A stretch of DNA of 64,000 bases from Emticicia sp031378345 (GTDB taxonomy: Bacteria > Bacteroidota > Bacteroidia > Cytophagales > Spirosomataceae). The notes under the pieces were generated by a model that did no database searches, was not told the DNA's origin, and was given only the letters and a program-made list of their open reading frames with translations. The stretch's first letter is position 1; each line of letters opens with the position of its first letter. The position numbers and the translations under genes were made by a program. The DNA is taken from contig JANNDY010000031.1 of NCBI GenBank assembly GCA_031378345.1, forward strand, positions 1 through 64,000. Direction: 5' to 3'. This document shows positions 1 to 7,972 of this stretch, one piece after another.

Positions 1-88
1 TTGGCAATATTGTCTGTTTTATAACACTTAAATAAGCTTCCAAAGCCTTTCAGATACTCATTAATTTTTTTTCATCAAATATTTTCAT
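1..88 (-). pseudogene. possible 5' end of a gene, frame disturbed at a poly-A run
   Basis: A minus-strand ATG at 88 lies 12 bases after the stop of the upstream gene (101-928). The frame opens MKIFDEKK and then meets a stop (TGA) after 12 codons. If one A is added to the run of eight A (complement of 65-72), the frame stays open to the window edge and reads EKKINEYLKGFGSL and on. This may be a gene with a frameshift or a homopolymer error, or chance. Only about 29 codons are visible, so no family can be named. Confidence 0.2.
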
Positions 89-100
89 GCTCAAATTTAG

Positions 101-928
101 TTATAAATATATTCTAAGTTCAGAGTGCCAAAGTAGAACTACCCAATTACCATCTTTTATTTTCTGTTGAATTCCATAAACATTGCCATTTAAGCCTTCT
201 GACAGAGTAATTTTGGCACTTGTACCACCATTTAAACCCTCTAATTCACTTATGCGTGGCTTGAATGAACCAACTGGAAAAGCGATAGGCGAACTACTAC
301 ATGTTGAAGCATTTGAGGATAATCTTGTATATATAGCTACAATTTGAGGTTGTTGTGTTGGTACACTTGCATAAGTATGTTGCATTTCATGGGGCCAAAC
401 TGTTATTTGTGCACTAAAAGTTTGCGTACCATCTCCCCAAGTAATTCTATATTTACCATGTTTCCTATTTTTAGGAGTATCTAAAAAGTTAACAGTGATA
501 CTTTTATCACCACAGGAGGATATTTTAAAATCAGGTTGTTCAGTTTGAATCATTTCAAACGACCTACAAGTAATATAAGCAGTTCCTTTTTCATTTCCTG
601 CTTGCAAAATCCAATATATGCCACCTTTATTTACTGTATATGATGTTTGAAGAACAGGGGGTAAAATAACTTTATCCCCATCTTTAAAATCAAAAATATA
701 ACCCAACTGAGTCAATGCACCCCCAGTTGGTGAAAAAGGATTCGAGACTGAAATTGTACCTGAATTATTTGCAAAATCTAAACAACCTATTCCAGGATTA
801 ACTAAAAAACTGCCCCCAACTTGAATCCCTCCGCCAGGATTTTTACAAAAAGCAGGTTCGGCAGTTTGTTGCCCCAAAACATTAATAAAAGCAAAAGTCA
901 GCAGTAGTAAAAAGGAAAGTTTTTTCAT
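101..928 (-). CDS. exported protein of unknown function, possibly the N-terminal part of a longer PKD/T9SS surface protein
   Basis: The start is placed at 928 (MKKLSF), which gives a clean signal peptide ending near LGQQ; an upstream in-frame ATG at 958 adds only ten poorly fitting residues. The mature part of about 255 residues is rich in Gly, Ser, Thr and Asn. It has PKD/Ig-like phrases (ITWGDGTQTF, then HTY) and a paired motif EGLNGGTSAKITL / EGLNGNVYGIQQ near the C-terminus. In Cytophagales this style is common at the N-terminus of long gliding-motility or T9SS type B proteins, but no sorting domain follows here. The last dozen residues look unlike the rest, so a C-terminal truncation or frameshift is possible. 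The exact function cannot be assigned. Confidence 0.55.
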   Translation of the reverse strand: MKKLSFLLLLTFAFINVLGQQTAEPAFCKNPGGGIQVGGSFLVNPGIGCLDFANNSGTISVSNPFSPTGGALTQLGYIFDFKDGDKVILPPVLQTSYTVNKGGIYWILQAGNEKGTAYITCRSFEMIQTEQPDFKISSCGDKSITVNFLDTPKNRKHGKYRITWGDGTQTFSAQITVWPHEMQHTYASVPTQQPQIVAIYTRLSSNASTCSSSPIAFPVGSFKPRISELEGLNGGTSAKITLSEGLNGNVYGIQQKIKDGNWVVLLWHSELRIYL

Positions 929-1241
929 TGTTTGGAGTATATGTGTTGTTTGAAGCAAATTTAGAAGAAAAACTTTTCAAATCATAAAAACCTTCAAATA
1001 GTCGTCAAAAATTCTCCTTTTGTCGCTTATATATTTTTTTAACAATAAAAACTTTTATTATCGTAGCAGTAAAGGCTATTTTTGTACTTTAATGATATAT
1101 TTACACCTAATTCTTTTAATAAAATTCTAATCTTGCTTTACTTTTTCAATTGAAAGGAAACAAATCGCTACGGCACGGTACGCCGCTGCGGAACAGTTCG
1201 TAACTCGTAACTCGTAACTCGTAATTCGTAAATTCTTAACT
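929..1241. other. divergent intergenic region between the exported protein and the efflux adaptor
   Basis: This 313-base stretch lies between two divergently read genes and must hold both promoters. It is AT-rich except for a GC-rich patch around 1165-1200 and the five-fold 7-bp repeat at 1199-1233 just before the adaptor start. No RNA gene or convincing small ORF is seen. Confidence 0.5.
1199..1233. repeat. 7-bp tandem repeat, five units (CGTAACT)
   Basis: Three perfect CGTAACT units are followed by CGTAATT and CGTAAAT. They end nine bases before the ATG of the efflux adaptor gene. A related phrase (ACGAATTACGAGGCACGAATTAG) occurs just after the same gene, around 2360-2382, so the adaptor gene is bracketed by this simple-repeat family. 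Confidence 0.7.
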
Positions 1242-2360
1242 ATGCGTACATTTTTTATAATAATTGCTGTTGTTGCGGTCTTGGTACTTGGCAAAATATT
1301 TCTTTTCAAAAAAGACGATAAAGCTATGGGCGGTGGTCCGGGCGGAGGTGGCAATGCCTCGAAAACTGGAGAAAAAGGCAAAGATGGTGCTGCAAAAGGT
1401 TCGCAAGGTGGCGGTGGTGCAGTTACCGTAAATGTTTATGTGGCAAATCTCACCAATCTCGAAAATGTAGTAACTTCGTCAGGAACTATTTTTCCGAATG
1501 AAGAAGTTGAACTGCGTGCCGAAGCATCGGGCAAATTGATGAGCCTTAATATAAAGGAAGGCAGTCGAGTGGGCATTGGTCAGATGATTGCCAAAATTAA
1601 AGACACAGATTTGAAAGCTCAACTCAAAAAACTAAACTTTGAGGTCGAACTTGCCAAGCAAACCGAAGCACGCCAAAAGAAATTATTGGACATCAATGCC
1701 ATCAGCAAAGAAGAGTACGAGATTACGGCAAATAAAATAAATACGCTTGCTGCCGACAAAGAATTGATTCAAGCAAATCTTGACAAAACGGTACTAAAAG
1801 CCCCTTTTTCAGGCAAAATAGGCATGAAAAATGTTAGTGAAGGTGCTTATGTAACGCCTGCCACAAGCCTTGCAACCCTCGTACAGACCAATCCTGTAAA
1901 GATAGATTTTAGTGTTCCTGAAAAATATTCTACCCAAATAAAAGTTGGTAGTGTCTTAAAGTTTGAAGTCGAAGGACAACCCGATGCATATTCTGCAAAT
2001 GTGGTAGCGATTGACCCAAAAATTGACCCAAATCTGCGTACATTACGCATCAGGGCAAGTGCCAAGAACAATGCCGATAGACTTGTGCCAGGAATGTTCG
2101 TAAAAGTTACGCTCGATTTGGCTGCTTCTCAAGCAATTATGATTCCTACAGAAGCAATCGTACCTGTGCTGAAAGGAAAGAAAGTTTATGTAGTAAAAGA
2201 CGGAAAAGCTACCGAAGTTTTGATAGAAACGGGCATTCGTACCGACAAAGATGTTCAAGTTACAAAAGGCTTAACCGCTGGCGATTCTTTGATTATTACA
2301 GGAATAATGTCTTTGAAAAAAGATGCTCCTGTGAAAGTGAAATCAAATATGAAAAAATGA
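1242..2360 (+). CDS. RND efflux periplasmic adaptor (membrane fusion protein)
   Basis: This 372-residue protein is the adaptor that joins an inner-membrane RND pump to an outer-membrane channel. Residues 4-21 form one N-terminal membrane anchor. A Gly/Lys-rich linker of about 30 residues follows (29-58), longer than usual in the family. Then come a first lipoyl half (about 78-117, GKLMSLNIKEG), a coiled-coil hairpin rich in Lys, Glu, Gln and Leu (about 118-180), the second lipoyl half (KAPFSGKIG), a beta barrel and the membrane-proximal domain (PTEAIVPV). The RND permease starts 215 bases downstream. The substrate cannot be read from the sequence. Confidence 0.93.
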   Translation: MRTFFIIIAVVAVLVLGKIFLFKKDDKAMGGGPGGGGNASKTGEKGKDGAAKGSQGGGGAVTVNVYVANLTNLENVVTSSGTIFPNEEVELRAEASGKLMSLNIKEGSRVGIGQMIAKIKDTDLKAQLKKLNFEVELAKQTEARQKKLLDINAISKEEYEITANKINTLAADKELIQANLDKTVLKAPFSGKIGMKNVSEGAYVTPATSLATLVQTNPVKIDFSVPEKYSTQIKVGSVLKFEVEGQPDAYSANVVAIDPKIDPNLRTLRIRASAKNNADRLVPGMFVKVTLDLAASQAIMIPTEAIVPVLKGKKVYVVKDGKATEVLIETGIRTDKDVQVTKGLTAGDSLIITGIMSLKKDAPVKVKSNMKK

Positions 2361-2512
2361 CGAATTACGAGGCACGAATTAGGAATAAAAAAGAATAAAA
2401 TTTGTTATTTATATCTTAGTAGTTTCTTAATCGTCAGTATCCAGAAGTCAAAAAAAGTAATTCAATTATTGATAAATTATTGATAATCAATGAATTAAGG
2501 TGTCGAAGTTCA

Positions 2513-2560
2513 ACCATTCTACATTCTTAATTCTACATCGTACGGGCGACCCCCGTCTTA
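2513..2560. repeat. dispersed ATTCTACATTCTTAATT phrase plus GC-rich patch
   Basis: The phrase ATTCTACATTCTTAATTC followed by a GC-rich patch (TACGGGCGACCCCCGTC) lies just upstream of the RND permease. Close relatives of the first part occur at 7892-7955 and 57126-57175. The GC patch can fold (GGGCGACCCCCGTC is partly self-complementary). Confidence 0.5.
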
Positions 2561-2575
2561 ATTGTGCAAAGCACT

Positions 2576-5500
2576 ATGTCAATCTCAACAATTTCCATCA
2601 AACGCCCAGTGCTTGCCATCGTGATGAACTTGCTCATCATTTTGTTTGGAGCAATCGGCTACACATTTTTGGGTGTTCGTGAATACCCATCAATAGACCC
2701 GCCTGTAGTGCAGGTGCGTACCAATTATGTTGGTGCAAATGCCGATATCATCGAATCTCAGATTACTGAGCCTCTCGAAAAATCGTTGAATGCCATTGAA
2801 GGTATCAAGTCTATCAATTCATCTTCGAATAATGGTTCGAGCCAAATTACGCTCGAATTTGAAATTGGAGTAAACATGGAAACTGCCGCCAATGATGTGC
2901 GAGATAAGGTTTCGAGTGCTGTTCGGATGTTGCCACAAGACATTGACGGCCCTCCGATTGTTAGTAAAGCTGATGCCAACTCTGACCCAATTATGAGTAT
3001 GATGCTGAAATCTGACATCAGAAATCACATGGAAATTAGTGACTTGGCAGAAAATGTGGTTGCTCAACGTCTGCAAACTATTCAAGGCATCAGCCAAGTA
3101 ATGATTTGGGGGCAGAAAAAATATTCGATGCGACTTTGGATGGACCCCAATAAATTGGCAGCCCAAAACGTAACTACACAAGATGTAAAACAAGCTCTCG
3201 ACCGTGAAAATGTAGAATTGCCAAGTGGGAAATTGACAGGAAACAATACCGAACTGACAGTAAAAACTGTTGGTAAATTTAAAGGTGAAGAAGATTTTAA
3301 TAACCTGATAGTCAAGACAGTAGGCGAAAAAATCATTCGTTTTAAAGACATTGGTGAAGCTGTTTTAGGAACAGAAAATGAAGAAACGGTAATGCGTATC
3401 AATGGTGGACCAGCCATTGGGTTAGCAATTGTACCACAACCAGGAGCTAATTATTTGGATATTGCCAAACAAATAAAAAGTCGGATTTCAGACATTAAAA
3501 AAGAGCTTCCAAAAGATTATAGCTTGGAAATTATGTCGGATAGCACATTATTTGTGCAACGCTCGGTCGAAGAAGTTGGCGAAACCTTGTTGATTGCCAT
3601 TGGACTTGTGGTAATTATCATTTTCTTGTTTTTTAGAGATTGGATTATTGCAGTTCGCCCTTTGATTGATATTCCCGTTTCGCTTATCGGGACATTTTTT
3701 GTTATGTATTTGTTTGGATTTTCGGTCAATGTGCTTACACTTCTTGCCATTGTTTTGGCTACAGGTTTGGTGGTTGATGATGGAATTGTTGTTACCGAAA
3801 ATATTTATAAGAAAATTGAAGAGGGCATGAATCCAATCGAGGCAGCTATAAAAGGCTCGAAAGAAATCATGTTTGCCGTTATTTCTACCTCAATTACTTT
3901 GGCTTCGGTGTTTTTGCCTGTTATTTTTATGGAAGGTTTTATTGGAAGACTTTTCCGTGAATTTGGCATCGTACTGGCAACTGCAGTTTTGATTTCAGCA
4001 TTTGTTTCATTGACTTTAACGCCAATGTTGAATGCTTATTTAGTTAGAAAAAATCAAAAACACAGCCGTTTCTACGAAATGACCGAACCGTTTTTTCTGA
4101 ACATGATAAATGGCTACCGAGAGCGTTTGACAAGTTTTATGGGAGTTAGATGGGTGGCAATTCCTTTGATTTTGTTAACATTCGGAATGATTTGGTTTTT
4201 TGGAAAAGATCTTCAACAAGAATTAGCTCCATTGGACGACAGAAGTGCTTTACGACTACAAATTACTGCCCCTGAAGGTTCCTCTTTTGAATTTACTGAT
4301 AATTATATTTCAAAACTCGGCAAAACACTCGAAGATTCTATTCCAGAAGCAAATATTATTACCACAATGACTGCACCGGGTTTTTCAGGTTCGGGAGCTG
4401 CAAATACTGGTTATTCTCGAATAGTTTTGTCTGACCCAAAAGACAGAAAACGTAGCCAACAACAAATTGCCGATCAAATAAGTAAAATTACAAAAAAAAT
4501 GCCTGATGCGAGGGCTTTTGTTATTCAGCAAGAAACCATTGCTTTGGATAAACGTGGAGGTTTGCCAGTTCAATATGTTATCCAAGCACCTGATTTTGAG
4601 AAATTGCGTGAATATGTACCTAAGTTTTTGGAAGAAGTATCTAAAGACCCAACGTTTATGATTTCGGACTTAAATTTGAAATTTAATAAACCAGAGCTCG
4701 AAGTAAGTATTGACCGTGAACGTGCAAAAAGTATGGGCGTTTCGGTGTCAGATGTGGCTCAATCTATGCAATTGGCTTTTGCTGGACAGCGTTTTGGTTA
4801 TTTTACAATGAATGGCAGACAATATCAAGTCATTGGGCAGTTTGACCGTGCCAATCGTGATGAACCTTTAGATTTGAAAAATACTTATGTGAAAAATAAT
4901 CGTGGCGAAATCGTTCAATTAGACAATATTGTTAAGATAAATGAAGAAAGTAGTCCGCCACAATTATATCATTTCAATCGTTATATGAGTGCGACTGTTT
5001 CGGCGGGTTTGGCTCCTGGCAAAACAATTGGTGATGGTATCAAAGCAATGGATGCCATCAGAGATAAGTTTGGTGATGATGTTATCCGTACAACTTTGGG
5101 CGGTACTTCTCGAGATTTTTCTGAAAGTTCGTCAAACTCACTTTATATGTTTCTATTAGCATTGGTGCTTGTTTATTTGATTTTGGCAGCACAATTTGAG
5201 AGTTTTATTGACCCATTTATCATTATGATTACTGTGCCTCTGGCTGTTGCAGGTGCCGTTTTTGCTTTGTGGTATTTCAACCAAACGCTCAATATTTTTA
5301 GTCAGATCGGTATCATTATGCTCATTGGTTTGGTTACAAAAAATGGTATTTTGATAGTAGAATTTGCTAATCAATTGCGAGAAAAAGGAATGGAAATTAA
5401 TGAAGCTGTTATTGAAGCGGCAGCAATGCGTTTCCGACCAATTTTGATGACAACTTTTGCAACCGTTTTGGGAGCTTCTCCAATTGCATTTGCATTGGGT

Positions 5501-5674
5501 TCGGCAGGAAAAAGTAGAATGGCAATGGGTATCGTTATCATGGGTGGACTTTTGTTCTCTTTGGTGCTAACTTTGTATGTAATTCCTGCAGTTTATTCGT
5601 TCCTTTCTCGCAAGAAAAATTTCAAACGAATGCACGATATTGAACAAATTGAAAGAGAAATGGAGGTGGTGTAA
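2576..5674 (+). CDS. RND family efflux permease (HAE-type, AcrB-like)
   Basis: This proton-driven inner-membrane pump forms the core of the tripartite efflux complex with the adaptor just upstream. It has about 1032 residues, normal for the family. The first membrane helix follows ISIKRPVLAIVMN, then the large periplasmic loop (REYPSIDPPVVQVRT). The proton-relay pair is visible as VVDDGIVVTENI (Asp near residues 400-401) in the central helix cluster, followed by the second half with its own loop and helices (LAAQFESFIDP, TKNGILIVEFANQLREKG). ATG at 2576 was chosen over an in-frame GTG at 2564 because family members begin MSISTISIKRP. Drug or envelope-substrate specificity is not evident. Confidence 0.95.
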   Translation: MSISTISIKRPVLAIVMNLLIILFGAIGYTFLGVREYPSIDPPVVQVRTNYVGANADIIESQITEPLEKSLNAIEGIKSINSSSNNGSSQITLEFEIGVNMETAANDVRDKVSSAVRMLPQDIDGPPIVSKADANSDPIMSMMLKSDIRNHMEISDLAENVVAQRLQTIQGISQVMIWGQKKYSMRLWMDPNKLAAQNVTTQDVKQALDRENVELPSGKLTGNNTELTVKTVGKFKGEEDFNNLIVKTVGEKIIRFKDIGEAVLGTENEETVMRINGGPAIGLAIVPQPGANYLDIAKQIKSRISDIKKELPKDYSLEIMSDSTLFVQRSVEEVGETLLIAIGLVVIIIFLFFRDWIIAVRPLIDIPVSLIGTFFVMYLFGFSVNVLTLLAIVLATGLVVDDGIVVTENIYKKIEEGMNPIEAAIKGSKEIMFAVISTSITLASVFLPVIFMEGFIGRLFREFGIVLATAVLISAFVSLTLTPMLNAYLVRKNQKHSRFYEMTEPFFLNMINGYRERLTSFMGVRWVAIPLILLTFGMIWFFGKDLQQELAPLDDRSALRLQITAPEGSSFEFTDNYISKLGKTLEDSIPEANIITTMTAPGFSGSGAANTGYSRIVLSDPKDRKRSQQQIADQISKITKKMPDARAFVIQQETIALDKRGGLPVQYVIQAPDFEKLREYVPKFLEEVSKDPTFMISDLNLKFNKPELEVSIDRERAKSMGVSVSDVAQSMQLAFAGQRFGYFTMNGRQYQVIGQFDRANRDEPLDLKNTYVKNNRGEIVQLDNIVKINEESSPPQLYHFNRYMSATVSAGLAPGKTIGDGIKAMDAIRDKFGDDVIRTTLGGTSRDFSESSSNSLYMFLLALVLVYLILAAQFESFIDPFIIMITVPLAVAGAVFALWYFNQTLNIFSQIGIIMLIGLVTKNGILIVEFANQLREKGMEINEAVIEAAAMRFRPILMTTFATVLGASPIAFALGSAGKSRMAMGIVIMGGLLFSLVLTLYVIPAVYSFLSRKKNFKRMHDIEQIEREMEVV

Positions 5675-5747
5675 ATGAACAAAAATGATGTGGTTTTTTG
5701 TTAGATTTGTATAAAAATTCTTTATTTTCAACAATCATACACCGTTT

Positions 5748-5812
5748 AACCGATTAAAATCGGTTGCTATAATAATCAAGAGATTTTGTTTTTTAGTATT
5801 CGAATAAATTCG
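5748..5812 (-). repeat. REP-like bipartite palindrome, copy 1 (inverted)
   Basis: Palindrome AACCGAT-taaa-ATCGGTT (5748-5765) is joined by a 35-base linker starting GCTATAATAATCA to palindrome CGAAT-aa-ATTCG (5801-5812). Read on the minus strand it matches copies 2, 4 and 5 in order, linker tag (TTGATTATTATAGC) and the ATACT after the first stem. Confidence 0.8.
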
Positions 5813-5836
5813 TTTTTTTTGTTTCTTAGAATAAAT

Positions 5837-5907
5837 CACGAATTTATTCGTGTAAAGTAAGAATATAACCTTCCTTTGATTATTAAAGCAACCGATTTAA
5901 ATCGGTT
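5837..5907 (+). repeat. REP-like bipartite palindrome, copy 2 (direct)
   Basis: Stem CACGAAT-tt-ATTCGTG (5837-5852) is followed by a 37-base linker ending TTTGATTATTAAAGC and by stem AACCGAT-ttaa-ATCGGTT (5890-5907). It lies 46 bases before the transposase start codon. With copy 1 it forms a head-to-head pair upstream of the transposase. Confidence 0.85.
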
Positions 5908-5953
5908 TAACAAAGCCAAAAAACTATCAACCTTTTAATTCGTATTTCAAACA

Positions 5954-6388
5954 GTGACAACTGATAACTACGTTGCAGCATACATTCATTTTGTTTGGGC
6001 AACCAAAAACTTTGAAAACGTGCTTGATAAAAATGTACGATATAAACTATTTGAACATCTTTACCATGATGCAATTTTGAAAGAAATTAAAGTAAAAATT
6101 GTTAATGGGGTTGAAAATCATGTTCATTGCTTGGTTTCTTTACGAACAACCCAAACAATTGCTGATATTGCCAAACAACTAAAAGGAGAATCTTCTCATT
6201 GGTTTAATGAAAATTTTCTAAATCATTATCAAAAACTTGTTTGGCAAAATGGCTACGGTGCGATTTCGGTAAGTCCACAAAACGTTGATAAAGTTTATAA
6301 TTACATTTATAGACAAGAAGAACATCATAAAAGTCAATCTTTTGAAGAAGAATGGCAAATTTTTGAGCATTTTAGCGATAGTGAATAA
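5954..6388 (+). CDS. Y1 transposase, REP-associated / IS200-like (RAYT)
   Basis: This 144-residue single-domain Y1 HUH nuclease-transposase cuts and rejoins single-stranded DNA at hairpins. The HUH motif is HVHCL near residue 55-60, and the C-terminal helix has YNYIYRQEEHHKSQSF, containing the catalytic Tyr region usual for the family. The start is GTG (5954), giving MTTDNYVAAYIHFVWATKN, the normal beginning. It is flanked on both sides by pairs of bipartite palindromes (5748-5907 and 6406-6578), the arrangement expected of a RAYT living with REP elements. No accessory tnpB or passenger gene is present. It sits between the RND permease and the TolC-type gene of what looks like one efflux set. 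It appears intact. Confidence 0.88.
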   Translation: MTTDNYVAAYIHFVWATKNFENVLDKNVRYKLFEHLYHDAILKEIKVKIVNGVENHVHCLVSLRTTQTIADIAKQLKGESSHWFNENFLNHYQKLVWQNGYGAISVSPQNVDKVYNYIYRQEEHHKSQSFEEEWQIFEHFSDSE

Positions 6389-6405
6389 ATTTATTTATAA
6401 CCTGA

Positions 6406-6475
6406 CCTTATTGAAATAAGGTGCTTATATAATCAATGGATTGTTTATTTCTTATTTTACACGAATAAATTCGTG
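6406..6475 (-). repeat. REP-like bipartite palindrome, copy 3 (inverted)
   Basis: Stem CCTTATT-ga-AATAAGG (6406-6421), linker beginning TGCTTATATAATCA, then stem CACGAAT-aa-ATTCGTG (6460-6475). The outer stem differs completely in sequence from the AACCGAT stems of the other copies yet is perfectly paired. It starts 17 bases after the transposase stop codon and could also act as its terminator. Confidence 0.8.
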
Positions 6476-6511
6476 GCATAATCTTAGAAAAAACTACCGA
6501 AGCGTCGTTTA

Positions 6512-6578
6512 CCGAATTTATTCGGATACTGATAAGCAACAATCCGTTGATTATTATAGCAACCGATTTTAATCGGTT
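6512..6578 (+). repeat. REP-like bipartite palindrome, copy 4 (direct)
   Basis: Stem CCGAAT-tt-ATTCGG (6512-6525), a 35-base linker beginning ATACTGATAAGCAA and ending TTGATTATTATAGC, then stem AACCGAT-ttta-ATCGGTT (6561-6578). It ends 14 bases before the GTG start of the TolC-type gene, so the hairpin is probably in, or next to, that gene's leader. Confidence 0.85.
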
Positions 6579-6592
6579 TAACAAAAAAAGTA

Positions 6593-7888
6593 GTGTTATT
6601 TAAGAAAATAATCCCTTTTCTCCTTCTACCTTTTTCCCTCTCCGCCCAAGAAACCCTTACGCTGGAGAAAGCAATAGACATTGCTCTTGAAAAAAGCTAT
6701 GATATTAAAGTTGCAAAAATGCAGCAAGAAGTATCAGATATACAGGTTTTCAAAGGAAACGCAGGCATGATGCCAAGGGTAGATTTGAACGCCAATTTGG
6801 GAACTGCCCTCAATGGTGTCAATCAAAAACTTTCTAACGGGACGGAAATCAATCGTTTGGGAAGTAGTTTGTCACCAACTTCAAATGTAGCAATGTCATG
6901 GCTACTTTATGATGGCAAACGGATGTACGCTACCCTCGACCGCTTGAAAAGTCAAAGCCAATTGACAGCATTGCAAACTCGTCAAATGATGGAAAACACT
7001 GTTGCAGATGTTATGGGAGCATATTATGAAGTGATGCGACAAAAACAAACGGTCGCTTTTTTGCAAACGGTCATTAAATATTATGAAGAACGTTTGACAA
7101 TTACGCAACAACGCTGGGATTTTGGAAAAGGCTCAAAACTTGATTATTTGCAATCAAAAACTGAACTAAATACTCAAATTACGCAATTAGTTCAAGCAAA
7201 TAATGCCTTAAAAAATGCAAAAGTTAGTTTAAATAACTTGCTTGTTAGGCAAGCTGACGAAGATTTTGATGTGCAGGAAATCGTCGGAATTATGTATGAC
7301 CCAAGCACCGAAGAATTGAAAAGTCAGGCAAGAGCAGCCAATAAAAATTTACAATTTTTAAGAAAAACAACAGATATAAGTGTCATTGCACAAAAAGAAG
7401 TAGCTGCCTTGAAAAAACCCAGACTTACGCTAAATTCTTCGTTTGGCTATTCGCTGAATAAAACCAATGCTGGACTTTTTCTTTATAACCAAAATATTGG
7501 TCTAAATACTGGTTTGGTGGCGAGTTGGAATATTTTTAATGGAGAAATCACTCGTAGGCAAATTCAGGTTTCAAAAATAAACACTGAAATCTTGAAAAAC
7601 CAAGAACAAGATTTGTGGATTCAAATAGAATCAGAATTATTGAGAGCTTATAATCAATATCAAACTGACAAAGAATTATTGAAATTAGAAGTAGAAAACA
7701 ACCAAGTTGCCGACGAAAATCTGAAAATATCTTTGGAAAAATTCAAATTGGGAGGCTCAACAATTTTGGAACTAAACGAAGCTCAACGAAGTCTAAATAC
7801 CTCATTGAATCGCCTAACAAATGCTCGTTATAACATCAAAATCTCAGAACTACAATTGATGCGTTTGAGCGGAGAACTGGTGAAATAG
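6593..7888 (+). CDS. TolC-type outer-membrane efflux channel
   Basis: This 431-residue outer-membrane factor completes the RND efflux set begun at 1242. A GTG start at 6593 gives a proper signal peptide (KKIIPFLLLPFSLSAQ). The mature protein begins ETLTLEKAIDIALEKSYDIKVAK, the usual start of the first TolC repeat, and long alpha-helical stretches rich in Gln, Asn, Lys and Leu follow in two repeats; ISLEKFKLGGSTILELNEAQ is the typical second-repeat motif. Length fits the family. It is parted from the permease by about 900 bases of transposase and REP-like DNA, so it may now depend on a promoter in or after copy 4 of the palindromes. Confidence 0.92.
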   Translation: MLFKKIIPFLLLPFSLSAQETLTLEKAIDIALEKSYDIKVAKMQQEVSDIQVFKGNAGMMPRVDLNANLGTALNGVNQKLSNGTEINRLGSSLSPTSNVAMSWLLYDGKRMYATLDRLKSQSQLTALQTRQMMENTVADVMGAYYEVMRQKQTVAFLQTVIKYYEERLTITQQRWDFGKGSKLDYLQSKTELNTQITQLVQANNALKNAKVSLNNLLVRQADEDFDVQEIVGIMYDPSTEELKSQARAANKNLQFLRKTTDISVIAQKEVAALKKPRLTLNSSFGYSLNKTNAGLFLYNQNIGLNTGLVASWNIFNGEITRRQIQVSKINTEILKNQEQDLWIQIESELLRAYNQYQTDKELLKLEVENNQVADENLKISLEKFKLGGSTILELNEAQRSLNTSLNRLTNARYNIKISELQLMRLSGELVK

Positions 7889-7891
7889 TTT

Positions 7892-7955
7892 AGAGTTAAG
7901 AATGTAGAGTTAATATTTCGTTGAAAATAATTCTACACTCTACATTCTTAATTCT
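7892..7955. terminator. long inverted repeat between convergent genes, likely bidirectional terminator
   Basis: AGAGTTAAGAATGTAGAGT (7892-7910) pairs with ACTCTACATTCTTAATTCT (7937-7955), 18 of 19 positions, with a 26-base loop. It lies between the stop of the TolC-type gene (+) and the stop of the oxidoreductase gene (-). The right arm belongs to the dispersed CTACATTCTTAATTCTAC phrase also seen at 2513 and 57126. Confidence 0.6.
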
Positions 7956-7972
7956 ACATTCTTTATTAAAAC

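Noticed and set aside
2500..2682. Open frame overlapping the start of the RND permease in another frame
   Set aside because: It encodes no recognisable domain and overlaps the conserved first helix of the permease; it is a shadow of that gene and of the repeat phrase upstream.
5748..6578. CRISPR-like array because of repeated short units
   Set aside because: Units are palindrome pairs with alternating orientation and similar linkers; there are no regular spacers and no cas genes.
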